Assembly (NCBI GenBank): GCA_963281155.1
Contig: CAUJLY010000005.1
Coordinates: 124,001-188,000 of the forward strand
Length of the DNA stretch: 64,000 bases
Direction of reading: 5' to 3'
Source of the DNA: Rhabditophanes sp. KR3021
Lineage: Eukaryota > Nematoda > Chromadorea > Rhabditida > Alloionematidae
The position numbers and the translations under genes were made by a program. This document shows, piece after piece, positions 45,950-56,712 of this stretch; position 1 is the first letter of the stretch, and the number at the start of each line of letters is the position of its first letter. The notes under the pieces were generated by a model. The model was not told the DNA's origin, did not search any database, and worked only from the letters and a program-made list of their open reading frames with translations.

Positions 45950-46294
45950 TTAAATATCGATGAGATGAATGGCGAAGTAGTCGCTCGGTTCGTCTAACGT
46001 ATTCGGCTCCTCCGTTGGCCAGTGTGACTATAAAGTATACTTATAAAGTATTATAATATACCTTGTTGCGAATGTGTATCTGCTGATAAAATACACACAA
46101 CCACACCAAATAGATGATAAACTATAAGAAAAAGAAACTTCTATTAGGAGAAAGAATGTTTTAATAATTGTATGCGACAAACATGGTTCTTAGGTAACTG
46201 AGATAAGGAAAGGTAAGTTGTGAATAAGAGCAGAGAATGTTAAAATGGCACCACCAACCAATATGTTGTTGTAGATGCTAAGAAGATGGGTCAT
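45950..46294 (-). CDS. Small two-helix membrane protein, tentative
   Basis: Exons 46294-46199, 46121-46062 and 46027-45950; 77 residues. It has two hydrophobic segments (ILVGGAILTFSALIHNLPFL and FIIYLVWLCVFY), a basic IHIRNK, then a hydrophilic tail ending YFAIHLIDI. The three exons total 234 nt, with GT-AG introns of 77 and 34 nt; the first donor (GTTACC) is weak. Its stop lies only 20 bp before the HACD start, so the two may be co-transcribed. Alternatively, the last two exons in another frame could form a 5' extension of HACD. No family recognised. Confidence 0.4.
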
Positions 46295-46402
46295 CTTGAA
46301 AAGAAATTACCGTCTGTTGAGTAATGATTGGGAATGTAAACGTGTACAATAATATTTATTTTAAATGATGTTACGTGTGCATATAAATATTTGTGAGTAG
46401 TA

Positions 46403-47035
46403 TTAAACGGCAATGAGGGTCTTCCATTCTTGTAGAAGGCCATCGGCATCTTCCATCCCACGATCAGTGACTCCTGTTCTGGCGTCTTCGACAGCTACTG
46501 ATCCATCTGTTTTGAGAATCTTAAAGGATGGAATGGTTGGGATTGTCAATTGCTGACGAAGAGCTTTTGCTGATTCGATAGAATATTCCATAATAAGCCA
46601 CTCAGGCATCTTCTCCTCGTAATATTCGAGCATATCTTCTTCTTCCTTGTCAAGGGAAACGAAGATGACTTCAAATACCTTTCCGTTCTTGTTTATTTCT
46701 TCGTAAAATTTCTAAAATTTTAGATATTTAGGAATTAGTTTAAATGGTACCTTCAATTTCGGAGTGAATTGTCTAAAATGGAATGTATTAATATATGGAA
46801 CAAATTTTAGAATACTTGCCTGCAAGATCCGCACCACATGGCACTAAAATAAACTAGAAAATGGATTCATTAATTTCAGTCAAATCAATAGTATTTACCT
46901 CCGATGATTTTGTTTTTGAGAACATCACTTGCTGGGCCGACTTTGTCTTTGCCTTTGTAAAGAGTAGCGTCAGTTACTAATGTCTTGGCTAAAAAATGTT
47001 TTAATTTAAAAAAAAGAGTCAAACTTACTGTCCAT
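46403..47035 (-). CDS. Thioredoxin-fold protein, nucleoredoxin/tryparedoxin-like
   Basis: Five exons in transcript order: 47035-47029, 46988-46899, 46853-46820, 46772-46751, 46711-46403; 153 residues. The active site is WCGSC in YFSAMWCGSCRQFTPKLKKF, the nucleoredoxin-like WCxxCRxFTPxL pattern, followed by VIFVSLDKEEEDMLEYY and a cis-proline region TIPTIPSFKIL. It is a probable cytosolic disulfide oxidoreductase. The third intron uses a GC-AG splice pair (GCAAGT donor at 46819), needed to keep the active-site frame. A second family member starts at 63668. Confidence 0.88.
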
Positions 47036-50000
47036 GTTGAAGATACTGAGAATAAAATGTTTCTAAAATCAATGAAAAGAGCATTAAAAAGATGTTTATA
47101 TACACAAAATCTGAAAGTGACGATATCTAGGACAGTTATATCGATAATATATTTAAATTATTTATTAGAGAACAAAATGTGCTAAGAAAACAAGCGATAA
47201 GGACAATTATACCCGTTTTCATTTTCAATGACATATGATTATATTATTAAAAAATGATCGAAGGACATTTAAACGTTGAAGATACAAAATTCAGTAACAA
47301 AGATATTTCAATTACTAGTAAATATGTGTTCAAAGTGGGTATATTGGAAAAATGTTGGTCGAAAATTAGGTACAGGAACAAAAAGAATACAAAGTAAGGG
47401 CAGTTTTTATTATGAGATCGCTGATGAAAGGTTAAAGTTGCGTGTCTTAGGGGTTGAAATCAAAGTACAGATGCATTTTAAAAGCTCTTTTCATTTTAAG
47501 ATTCATTTGTGGTTTTGTTTTTAAATGAGCACAGCAAGCTCCAACTACCTATAGAATGATCAGTTGTGCACATTAATATATTTATTAGAGTGACTTTCTA
47601 AAATTGAAAAAGTTTACATTAGTACCATCAAGTTAAACGCAATAAATAATAATTGTGGTGTGGATGTAAACTTATAATTTACAAGGAAATTAGTAATGCA
47701 TTTATCACTTAAAATATAACATGCTATTTAAACTTTAGTGCAATATTAATTTAATTACTTTTAACAGCCTAGCATATCTACATTGATGCCTGTAAAGAAG
47801 AAGCTTAATATTGTGGAAGAATATCAAACCTTGCATTCTAAATCCATATATAATATTTAATAAACAATACTTATTTAAGCGGCAAGCATATATCATCATC
47901 AACTAATGAAGGCGTTAAAAAACCTTCTTAATAAAAGTTAAATTAGAAAAAGAATAAAAGATCAATTAGGCATTGGAGCTGTAATTTTGAATATATGGTG
48001 TAAAATAAATAGAGGTTGATCACTCTCTAGTAAAAATCTCTACATTATGTTGAACATTTTTGGTTCATTATGCACAAGTTTAATTATATTACCAAGCCAT
48101 TGCATATTCAGAAAGAATTAAAAACTTGGCAAACTTTGCTTAGAATAATTCATATTTAAGCTCTCAGAATAACCAACAAATGTCCACTTATGACTGAAGC
48201 TTGATTTACATTGAACATTAGCGAAAAAATGAAAGCAATTATACGAATTAATATTTGGAGCAATTCAATCGCATTTACATGCAAGAAATATTTATGTACC
48301 TCATTTATATAATTGTTGGGTTGATTTAGATTAATTTTGGAAAGCTTACAAATATTTTGCCGATTCCAAAACAAGGAGCAATATTATCTTACGAACAATT
48401 TGGTAGAATTTAGATATTTGTTTTCGATATTCTCCAATCGACCGCAATATGCATTATTAAAATTAGGACTTAGCATATCAGTTGACATTCAAGATCACCA
48501 AGTACGCAAAAAATAAAAATAGAACTTCCATGTAATTAATCTAATTCTTGCCTGATCTAAATGCTTTTTAATAAACTGAAGAACATGAATCATGCATGCT
48601 GTAGAATAAATATCCATTCATAAAAAGGCGGCGAATCAAAATGTATGTTTGTATCAACATTTACATGACAAATATTGTGATATGAGCGAATATGTATTTC
48701 CGAAACACCAACAAACATTATGGTCAACCTACCAAACATAGCCATTAGTTGCAATATAAAACCTTTCAATTATTACGTCATTTATAATCAAAACATATTG
48801 CACATGTGTACATTTAGGACATTAAAAAGACAATGGAATTGATAAATAAATCTTTGAAAGCTGACTTGATATAGTCAAAAGAAAGAACAAAACATTTACG
48901 AACAATCAGACTATTAAAATCAACATTATTTATATTTAATCTTTAAGAATAATCAATGGATCTTCGTAAAACTATAGCACGATTCCGAAAAACACATTTA
49001 CATTGAATAATGGAGAGCATACCATTAATATACGTCTGCATGATAAAAAAGTCAATTTTTAACCAAACAAATAATACGTACCTGCTTACTCAATTGATTC
49101 TTCTAAGACTTCATACAATTACTATAATCATTTATCAAAATTAATATCAATTCCGTGCTATTTATCAAATTGAAAGAAACTATTTTTTTAGACAATCCAT
49201 TTAAATCTCACTGATACACATTCATTTTATTGTTTCGCAATTAAAGCAAAATTCATTGCAGTAAATTGCACCTCAAAAATATTAATAAAAATCTTGCAAA
49301 CAAAACTTTTAAAACAATAAAGTAAACTTAAAAAAAGGGAATTCGTTGCAAATGATTGAAACTATTACCAATCCTAAATTTGACATTAACAGCCGTATTT
49401 AGTTCAATACCCAATAACGAAAACAATCAAAAATTATGCAAATAAAATTTCAATTTACAACATCCAGAAATTATGGTCTAGTGATGATATTTTATGCAAA
49501 CAAATTGTAATCTGCATTCTCACATTCCACACTTTCATATCATTCACTTTTCCTCGCAACTTTTGAGGCAATAAACGAACTATTTCTTCACTCCTCTTCA
49601 CTACAACTAAGATTCTCTGTTACGAATCTACAATAAGCATAAGCAATTGTTCAATTAATCTCTAACAACCATCATCTAGAAACCCATGTAACTATTTTTG
49701 TAAACAAGCATTTGGTAACGAAATTGTCTCTATTTAATTATATATCTTGGCTGAAATGACAAATTAGCAAGTTGGATTGTCGCAATTGATTCTCCAAGAG
49801 TAATCTAATCCTCTCCATTCCCAACGGCAACAGTTGATCTGTTTGCTACATCTATAGCGGCATGTATTGAATTCATACTTTCAGGTGTTGAGATAATTAT
49901 TTTGGCACCTAAATCGATCAATGCACTCTTGTCAATTCCATTTGCATTAGTCAGGACTATTAGTGAGTGGTATTAATCACTCTTCGGTCCCTTCTTGATT

Positions 50001-50389
50001 GGGTATTCAAAGGTGAGAAGCCTGGTGTTGGTTTATTTCGTTTCTCCAAGTTACTCCAACCTTCATCATAGTTTCTTAAAACAACAGGTACAGATTATGT
50101 AAGTTGTAATTCATTGTACACCTCACTTAGATAAAATGTGTCTTACTTTCTGAAAGTAAGCCCTAATCTGGGAAAGTACTTTAACAAAAGCTTGCAATAT
50201 TTATTTTCAGATTTATCTAGAAAAACTAAATATAATCATCCTAAAACCTAAATGTTATAGGGATGTGTTGAACGATAGGATTACCAAAAACAAAATTATT
50301 ATTTTTCATAATAATGATCAGTAAATCTGTTCAGACAAAGTCAAGTTTTAAAATATACAACTTAAAGAGATCTACAAATAGTATAGATC
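47036..50389. other. 3.4-kb gene-poor, AT-rich region
   Basis: Only short lysine/asparagine-rich open frames without splice structure or domains. No tRNA, tandem repeat or intact transposon recognised. Downstream it runs into a decayed Tc1/mariner element. Confidence 0.5.
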
Positions 50390-51115
50390 ACATTTTTTTG
50401 AGTGGCTATTAAAGGGTGGAAAGAGGTATGAAACAGAAAGCCATTCTAAGCAAAAGGAAAGGCACTGTTTTCGATGTCATTAAGAGAGACCACAAAAAAT
50501 GCCCCAATACCAGTTGCCAACAAAAACGGATCAAGAAATAGACAATAAGATTGTCCAACTTGCTGTCCATGATCCGTTCATCTACAGCTGGATAATGTTT
50601 CTGTAAGTATGTCTTATTGTTAAGGGTTCTCCCTAAATCTACATACTACTATTGTTATATGTATATTTCCTACCTCTTACTTATTATATATGTGCCCCTT
50701 TTCCTTAATAAAAGATCTTTGCCTGTTTCCTTCTCGTTAACATCCATAAAAAGAAGATCAAAGAAAAGGGAATTAATTCAAGCAAACCAACTCCCAAACC
50801 TTTAATGAACCGTAAAAACCAAGATAAAAGGTTGCAATTTGGTAACAACTATATTAATTGGAACCCTGAATGTGAGCAAGCATTTTAAGGAATGATGAAG
50901 CGAAATTTGAATTGCTTGGAAATCAAAGAAAAGGATTCTCAAGCTTTATATGTTGTCATATGCTCAAAAGAATATGTCTGCAGACTTTACGTTTCAACAA
51001 GATAACGATCCAAAACACATGTCAGGATTGTTCTAGGCTGTATGAATAAAAATAAATTGACATCCTTCCATGCCCATCTCAACCCCCCGACTTGGTCCAT
51101 GGATTGTATATAGTT
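50390..51115 (+). mobile_element. Decayed Tc1/mariner-type transposon
   Basis: Plus-strand remnants of a Tc1-like transposase appear in order. First is a helix-turn-helix segment with KQKAILSKRKGTVFDVIKRD, then (after a frame change) DNKIVQLAVHDPFIYSWI. After a gap comes TFQQDNDPKHMSGLF, the catalytic DDE-domain signature (FQQDNDPKHTS). Last is PCPSQPPDL, corresponding to WPSQSPDLNPIE. Several stops and frame changes separate these pieces, so the copy is dead. Terminal inverted repeats were not identified. Confidence 0.75.
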
Positions 51116-51248
51116 GCAATTAATTTAAATTGTCTGGATATAATATCTCCATTAAAATATTAAAAAATGAAACTAAAATGTATTTATGTGATTGTTTGAT
51201 GAGTATAAATTAAAAATAATATAGACATGAATGAACACAATTATTTCC

Positions 51249-52070
51249 TTAATCCTTATACAAGATATCATAATGCCCAATAGTGAATAAAAGATAAAGA
51301 ACTGGAACTGCATCATGGTCTGGGAATTTGTGAAAGTTTCCCTCGCTATCCCCTAAGCTCCTGTCCATGTATTCTATTTGGACCGGTTGTCCGAGGGCTC
51401 TGACTAGAGCAATGATAGCAAGACTGTCTGCATCATGCCACATAGGTTCGATTTCCTCTTGGCAAAATTGAATAAGTGTTTGTTCCATATAAACTTCATA
51501 CTCTTCCGCGTTAGCTCTAAGGAAGGCTGAGGCAGCAATACGAGACCAGGCAATGTAGTAATTAGCGATGTTTTCATTTCCTAATTTTTCAAACAAATTG
51601 GAACTGGTAACTTTACCCTCCTTCATTTCAACCAACAAATCTTGGACAGCATCGCAAAAGTCTCCAGTAGTAAGTTCGGGAAAACCTAATTCCACAAATT
51701 TTGGTCTCAAATCATCACAAACCTTTGTTACTGCTTCGAGAACTTTACCATCCTTACAACACAACTCGAACAAAGCAGTCATGTACGCTCTATAATAGCA
51801 ATTTCCATCTCCACGTACTCTTCTAATGGAATTGTAGTTTCCGCTGATAGTGACAGCTCTAGCGTAATATTCACTAGCTAATGTTTCGTCGTAACTTTCA
51901 ATCAAAGTCCCAATAGTTAGCTTTTCACCGAGTAAGGGCACTTCAGCCCTTTGCTTCTCCTCGATTTCTTGAGCGAAGGCACGGGACTTTTCGTAGAAGG
52001 CTGATTCATCTTGAGAAATGCATTCTTGAAGTGTTTTCCCCTCTTCCTTTACGGGCTTAGAATCATCCAT
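51249..52070 (-). CDS. Otubain-type ubiquitin thioesterase (OTUB1 family)
   Basis: Cysteine deubiquitinase of the peptidase C65 (otubain) family. A single exon, 273 residues from ATG 52070. The catalytic Asp/Cys lie in RVRGDGNCYYRAY and the catalytic His in GHYDILY at the C-terminus. ARAVTISGNYNSIRRVRGDG and the helical EYEVYMEQTLIQFCQEEIEP segment match OTUB1/OTUB2, where C-terminal helices build the ubiquitin site. The length is that of OTUB1. It is expected to cleave K48-linked chains or inhibit E2 enzymes, by family knowledge. It lies divergent from the acyltransferase gene, about 600 bp away. Confidence 0.92.
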   Translation of the reverse strand: MDDSKPVKEEGKTLQECISQDESAFYEKSRAFAQEIEEKQRAEVPLLGEKLTIGTLIESYDETLASEYYARAVTISGNYNSIRRVRGDGNCYYRAYMTALFELCCKDGKVLEAVTKVCDDLRPKFVELGFPELTTGDFCDAVQDLLVEMKEGKVTSSNLFEKLGNENIANYYIAWSRIAASAFLRANAEEYEVYMEQTLIQFCQEEIEPMWHDADSLAIIALVRALGQPVQIEYMDRSLGDSEGNFHKFPDHDAVPVLYLLFTIGHYDILYKD

Positions 52071-52685
52071 GGCTAGAGATATAAGAATAAACTGTCAAAA
52101 ACGACCGATTTCACTTAAAACAACTTGTTTTGATGGAGACTTTTTTGTTGGAAGTACGTCAATCTTTCCTTCGTCATAAGAGAAACTCTCCAAAGCAAAA
52201 CAAAACTTGACATTCCTCTACCCTACTAATAAGTATAAGATCAAAGTATCATACACGCCAAAAAAATGACATACCACAAGGTACAAAATGAACCAAGACA
52301 AATATAATCGACACAACTTCAACAAAATGATAATCTTACCTAACGAACCAAACAAAGTTAAACGTCTTCCCCATCCAGGCCTTGCCAACTAAGATAAGAC
52401 TCTCCTAAACTCACATCTATTTTCATAAACGCACAAACTTTATTATATAAAAATGATCAACTTTGACCACATACATTATCTTATCAAAAAAAAGAAGAAG
52501 ATGATTGTCAACAGGAGTAGTGTATTAGGTGAGAGAGAAGTGGTGTTCAGATGCTTTGTAACGTGTCTTTTAATTATTTTTTGCATAACTATTCTCTTCC
52601 CAAACATCAAACTTTTGTCATATATATTTGCTTTTGTTTAATAAGTTGTGGTTGCGTGTTTTAAAATTGGCTTTTTATAGAAAAG

Positions 52686-53811
52686 ATGGAGAAAGGAGGA
52701 AGATCTAAGAAATTTGTTGAATTTGCACCTTGGAATGTGTCACTTGAGAGAAGATTACAAACGTTCAGTGTTTTGTTCTTTTTGACTATTTTTTTGTTGT
52801 TGCCTGTTGGAGTGGTCGGTTATGTTTGGGTGTGCTTTTATAATGTGTGGTGGTAAGTGGAGATGTTTTTTATTTGATATGCAATATACGTTTAATTGTT
52901 TTGTTCAATTTTTATTATTTTTCTTGATTTTAATGTTTTAGTTTGGCTGTTTTGGTGATTTATTGTGCCTGGTGGCTTATATTTGACTTGAATGTTCCAA
53001 AAAGAGGATCCAGACCATGGAAATGGTTCAGAAATCTTTGGATTTGGAGATACATGGCAAATTACTTTCCTGTCAAAGTGATTAAGACAGCAGAACTTCC
53101 ATCTGACAAAAACTATATTGTGGGCTGTCATCCTCACGGAATTTTAAGCATAAGTCATTTCTGCAATTTCGGAACAAATGCCACTAGATTCGAAGAAATC
53201 TTCCCCGGAATTAAACCTCAACTAGTAACTCTTTCCGGCCAATTCATGCTACCTTTCAGAAGAGAATTGGTGATTTGGGCAGGTGGTATTAGCAGTGATG
53301 CTGATTCAATCGAATATCTCTTGAACGACACAAACAAAGGAAGAGCAGCTGCTATTGTGTTGGGTGGAGCGGAAGAAGCTTTAGAGGCAAGAGCAGACAA
53401 TTACGATTTAATTTTGTCGAGAAGAAAGGGTTTCTGTAGAATTGCCCTCAAAACAGGAGCCAGTCTAGTTCCAATCTACAGTTTCGGGGAAAATCTAGCC
53501 TACAACCAAGTTCAAAATGCAAAAGGCTCCAAACTGCGTCAGTTCCAAACTAAGTTCAAAGACATCACCGGTTTCTCTCCCCCATCTTTCATGGTCGCGG
53601 TATATTCCAATACACATACGGCTTCGTCCCTTTCCGCAACCCAATCAACACAGTCATCGGAGCTCCCATTCACACCAAAAAAAATGCCAAACCAACCACC
53701 GAGCAAATAGATGCTCTCCATGCCAAATACTGTGAAGCTCTAATCAAACTCTTTGACGCCCACAAAACTAATTACAATATCCCGGATCAGGCCAAATTAA
53801 ATATCTTATAA
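52686..53811 (+). CDS. DGAT2/MOGAT-family acyltransferase, apparent single-base frameshift
   Basis: ER acyl-CoA acyltransferase making di- or triacylglycerol. Exons 52686-52852 and 52942-53811. An N-terminal hydrophobic hairpin (about 28-75) precedes GCHPHGILS (HPHG active-site motif, about residue 119) and RRKGFCRIALKTGASLVPIYSFGE. The next family motif, PIFHGRGIFQYTYGFVPFR, is in another frame. The switch falls at the C run 53579-53583 (five C), where one more C would restore the expected reading. The unshifted frame ends at TAG 53708-53710; the shifted frame ends ...DQAKLNIL at 53811. Because everything downstream is conserved, an assembly error is more likely than a dead gene. Confidence is for the family. 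Confidence 0.85.
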
Positions 53812-53958
53812 ATGTATTTATCATAGGTTTTTATTATTATGTGTTGTTATATATCCTTTGATCTTCAGATATGTTTTGCAAAAATAAAAAATTGTCTAGA
53901 AATGTGATTGTTGTGCTTTTTTGAAGGTGCCAATTGAAAATTTTTTGATTGAGAAAGC

Positions 53959-54021
53959 TTTTATTTAGATGACGAACAATTTTATTTAAATGACGAACAA
54001 TTTTGTTTAAATGACGAAAGA
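53959..54021. repeat. Three tandem copies of a 21-bp unit
   Basis: Units TTTTATTTAGATGACGAACAA, TTTTATTTAAATGACGAACAA-like and TTTTGTTTAAATGACGAAAGA-like follow directly on one another, at 53959-53979, 53980-54000 and 54001-54021. It sits between the acyltransferase 3' end and the chitinase promoter. The function is unknown; it may be a minisatellite seed. Confidence 0.8.
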
Positions 54022-54164
54022 TTTTATTATTTTGGGAAATAAATGCATTGAAATTGTTTAGACAATATATTTAGCTAAGTACATCTTGACTCTGTCTTAA
54101 GGGAGTATATTAGATGGGACAGATTTAAGACAACTTATTGCTCGGCCAAATCATTTGCCTTTCT

Positions 54165-55915
54165 ATGATGGGTAAAATGTTGCTTTTAAACACATGTATT
54201 TCGCTCTTAGTCGTCATATTTCTAGAAACTCCTTTGATGGCAGAGACAAGTTGTGAGGGTCGTGTTGTTGGGTATTTGAGGTCATGGTCTGGGGACGATA
54301 TCAGCCGCCAAAAGATGGCATCACTGACACATGTCATCTTCGCCTTCTTCCATCTTGCTGAAAATGGTACGCTTTCTGTCGGCGAAGGATTCGACAACTT
54401 TGAAGGGTATTCTGGAAGAAAGTTAAAAAGGTTGTTCGATTCAAATTCTAATACCACCGCACCCAAAATTCTGTTTGCAATTGGCGGGTGGGGAAATTCT
54501 AAATTTTTGAGTAAGTTAAGTGGCACAGATGGCTCACGCAAGGCACTTGCCTCTGAAATCCTTCGCATAATCCACAAATACAACTTTGATGGAGTAGATA
54601 TCGACTGGGAGTATCCTGTTTCTGGTGGCCATCACAAAGGGCATCCTGATGACAAAGTAAATTTTGTTAAGTTGCTGCAGGAGATTAGAAGGCAATTTGA
54701 TGAAAAGAAACTCTTACTAACTCCAAAAAAGATGTTGTCTGTGGCAACGTCTGCCGGTTCGAGTCAAATAGAAGTCAGTTTTAATATGGAGGAAATAATG
54801 AAGATAGTAGATTTTGTAAACATAATGACTTATGATTATTACGGAGAATGGAATGAACTAACTGGTCCGTGTGCTCCTCTTTATATGAATGAAAATGGAA
54901 TGTCACGCACTTCTGTTTCAATGACTGTGGACTCTAATATCAAGGAACACTACTGCAAGTACAATGATTTGGGAAAATTCAATTTAGGAGTTGCTTTTTA
55001 TGGAAGATACTGGAACAACGTGGAAGGTCAAAAGCCTGGCCTGTTTTCAATTGCCCGCAAAAACCAAAAAGGAAAAGTTGATGGAGGATCTATTTCATAC
55101 AAGGATATACGCCAATCTAGAGAATGGGATCTTTCAAAAGCTAAATTTGATGATGAAACGAGAACTCCTTTTATCCATCAAAATGGCAAACTACTGACTT
55201 ATGAAAATGAAGCTTCAATTAGAGAAAAAGTTGAGTACAGCAGAGTTAAAGGGTTGGGTGGAGTTATGATATGGGCTGTTGATCAAGATGACAACGACAA
55301 TTCGTTGTTGGAAGCTGTTAGGGGTGTTCGGTGTGGTCATCCTCAAGAATCACCGCCATTCAATTGTGATTCAAATTTAAGAATGGATGATAATGAAGAT
55401 CAAGTTAGTACGCCGCTCCTGACAACAATGAAACCCAGGAGTAGAAAAGTATTTACGGATCCGCCAATGAGTGATGATGATAAATGGCAAGTCGCTTAGT
55501 CTTAATTTACATAACCTCTCTTTTAAGGTATCCTTACAACCACAGACATTTTGGATTATGTGGGTTGAGTGCACCAAAACTTCCCAATGGCCGAATTCCT
55601 ATCTGCAATCCAGACGACATCCCGAACTCCTGCTGCTCGGAATTTGGGTTCTGTGGATCAACAGCTCAACATTGTGAATGCCCTAATTGCGTTGACTTTT
55701 ATGAAAATGCTGATTATGTTTATTTGAGTCCTGAACGATGTGGTACAAGCCAAAAAAAGAAACCTAATGGCGAGTACCCCGTTTGTAATGGCTATGACAT
55801 CTTTAGACATTGCTGCTCAGAATTCGGTTATTGTGGATCAACTGCCCTTCATTGCAAATGCGTGGGATGTGTAGATTTCAGCAAAAAGCCTGACTTCAAA
55901 TATAAAACTAATTGA
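54165..55915 (+). CDS. GH18 chitinase with two hevein-like chitin-binding modules
   Basis: Secreted endochitinase. Exons 54165-55486 and 55528-55915; 569 residues. The intron is GC-AG (GCAAGT donor), the only choice that keeps the C-terminal frame. A signal peptide (about 1-27) is followed by the GH18 barrel: SHVIFAFFHL-type strand (LTHVIFAFF), ILFAIGGWGNS, the catalytic FDGVDIDWEYP (DxxDxDxE complete), NIMTYDYYGEWN, and GGVMIWAVDQDD. After a linker come two cysteine modules, each reading CG...PNG...C...CCSEFGxCGSTAxHCxCxxCVDF, the CC-SxxGxCGSTxxxC pattern of type-1 (hevein-like, CBM18) domains. Most animal chitinases carry CBM14 instead. A likely role is in cuticle or eggshell remodelling, or digestion of fungi. 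Confidence 0.88.
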
Positions 55916-56712
55916 CCTTTGTAAATATTATTGTTATGACTTTTTAATTAGACCGATGATTATTTTAAACAAATTTTATGTAATCAAACTGTGTATCTTT
56001 TAATCCATCAACCAAACAATACTTCTTTATCTGACAATTGTTTAATCTTTACATCTTTGATGTTTAATTTGACTTGTTAGACATGCTTCTTTGTTACATG
56101 TTTTTCTTTGACAGCAAATTAATAATCAACTCAAGCAACATACAATAATGAGTTTAAGATTCACCACAAAGTCTATTGTATCTTGTCGTCATCTCATTTT
56201 TTAGTTCATTAAATAGTGTCTATTTATAAAATTGTTATCTGACTAACCAAAAAACCAGAACAAATAATCTTCTTCAAGAAATGGACCATCATATCACTTC
56301 TTATAACCAATCATCAAAGAAAACTTGTTTTAACTTTGCGCAGCCTACCCCGTCCACAACCAATTATTATTGCACCATCATCAAAAACTTCCTGTCTATT
56401 CAGAATCTGTGTGTGCACATAATACATTATTGCATATGTCGCTGTAAACAACCAGAGCTTGGTTTTATGTCCTCTCAACTTTTCCACTTTAAAACAAACC
56501 GCAGCAGTCTTACTCAGTCTCTGTGTTTAGTAATATTTAGTAGTATTATTCCCAATCCTATATAATACTGTTTTCTTCTTTTTAATTTATTTTGATAGCT
56601 ACTCCTATATTATTACTATTTGTATATTTAAAAACAATTGATTATCAATTTGACTAAACGTCATTTACCATTAACTTTTACTAAATACACACGACATCCA
56701 CCTCCCCATACC
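55916..56712. other. Intergenic, no gene supported
   Basis: AT-rich spacer; an open frame at 56281-56565 has no domain or codon-like bias and is not supported. Confidence 0.5.

Noticed and set aside
45930..46027. N-terminal extension of HACD in the same frame as the enzyme
   Set aside because: ATG 45929 already gives the usual family length. The same exon reads better as the end of the small membrane protein.
46985..47524. Plus-strand lysine-rich open frames behind the thioredoxin-fold gene
   Set aside because: Part overlaps the thioredoxin gene's first exons on the other strand, and the rest has AT-driven composition without domain or splice signals.
52453..52641. Open frame upstream of the DGAT2-family start
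   Set aside because: It starts with ATG but ends before 52686, is not in frame with the enzyme and has no recognisable family. Probably chance or 5' UTR.
53539..53721. Antisense ORF over the acyltransferase C-terminus
   Set aside because: It lies opposite the conserved GRGIF region; no independent support.
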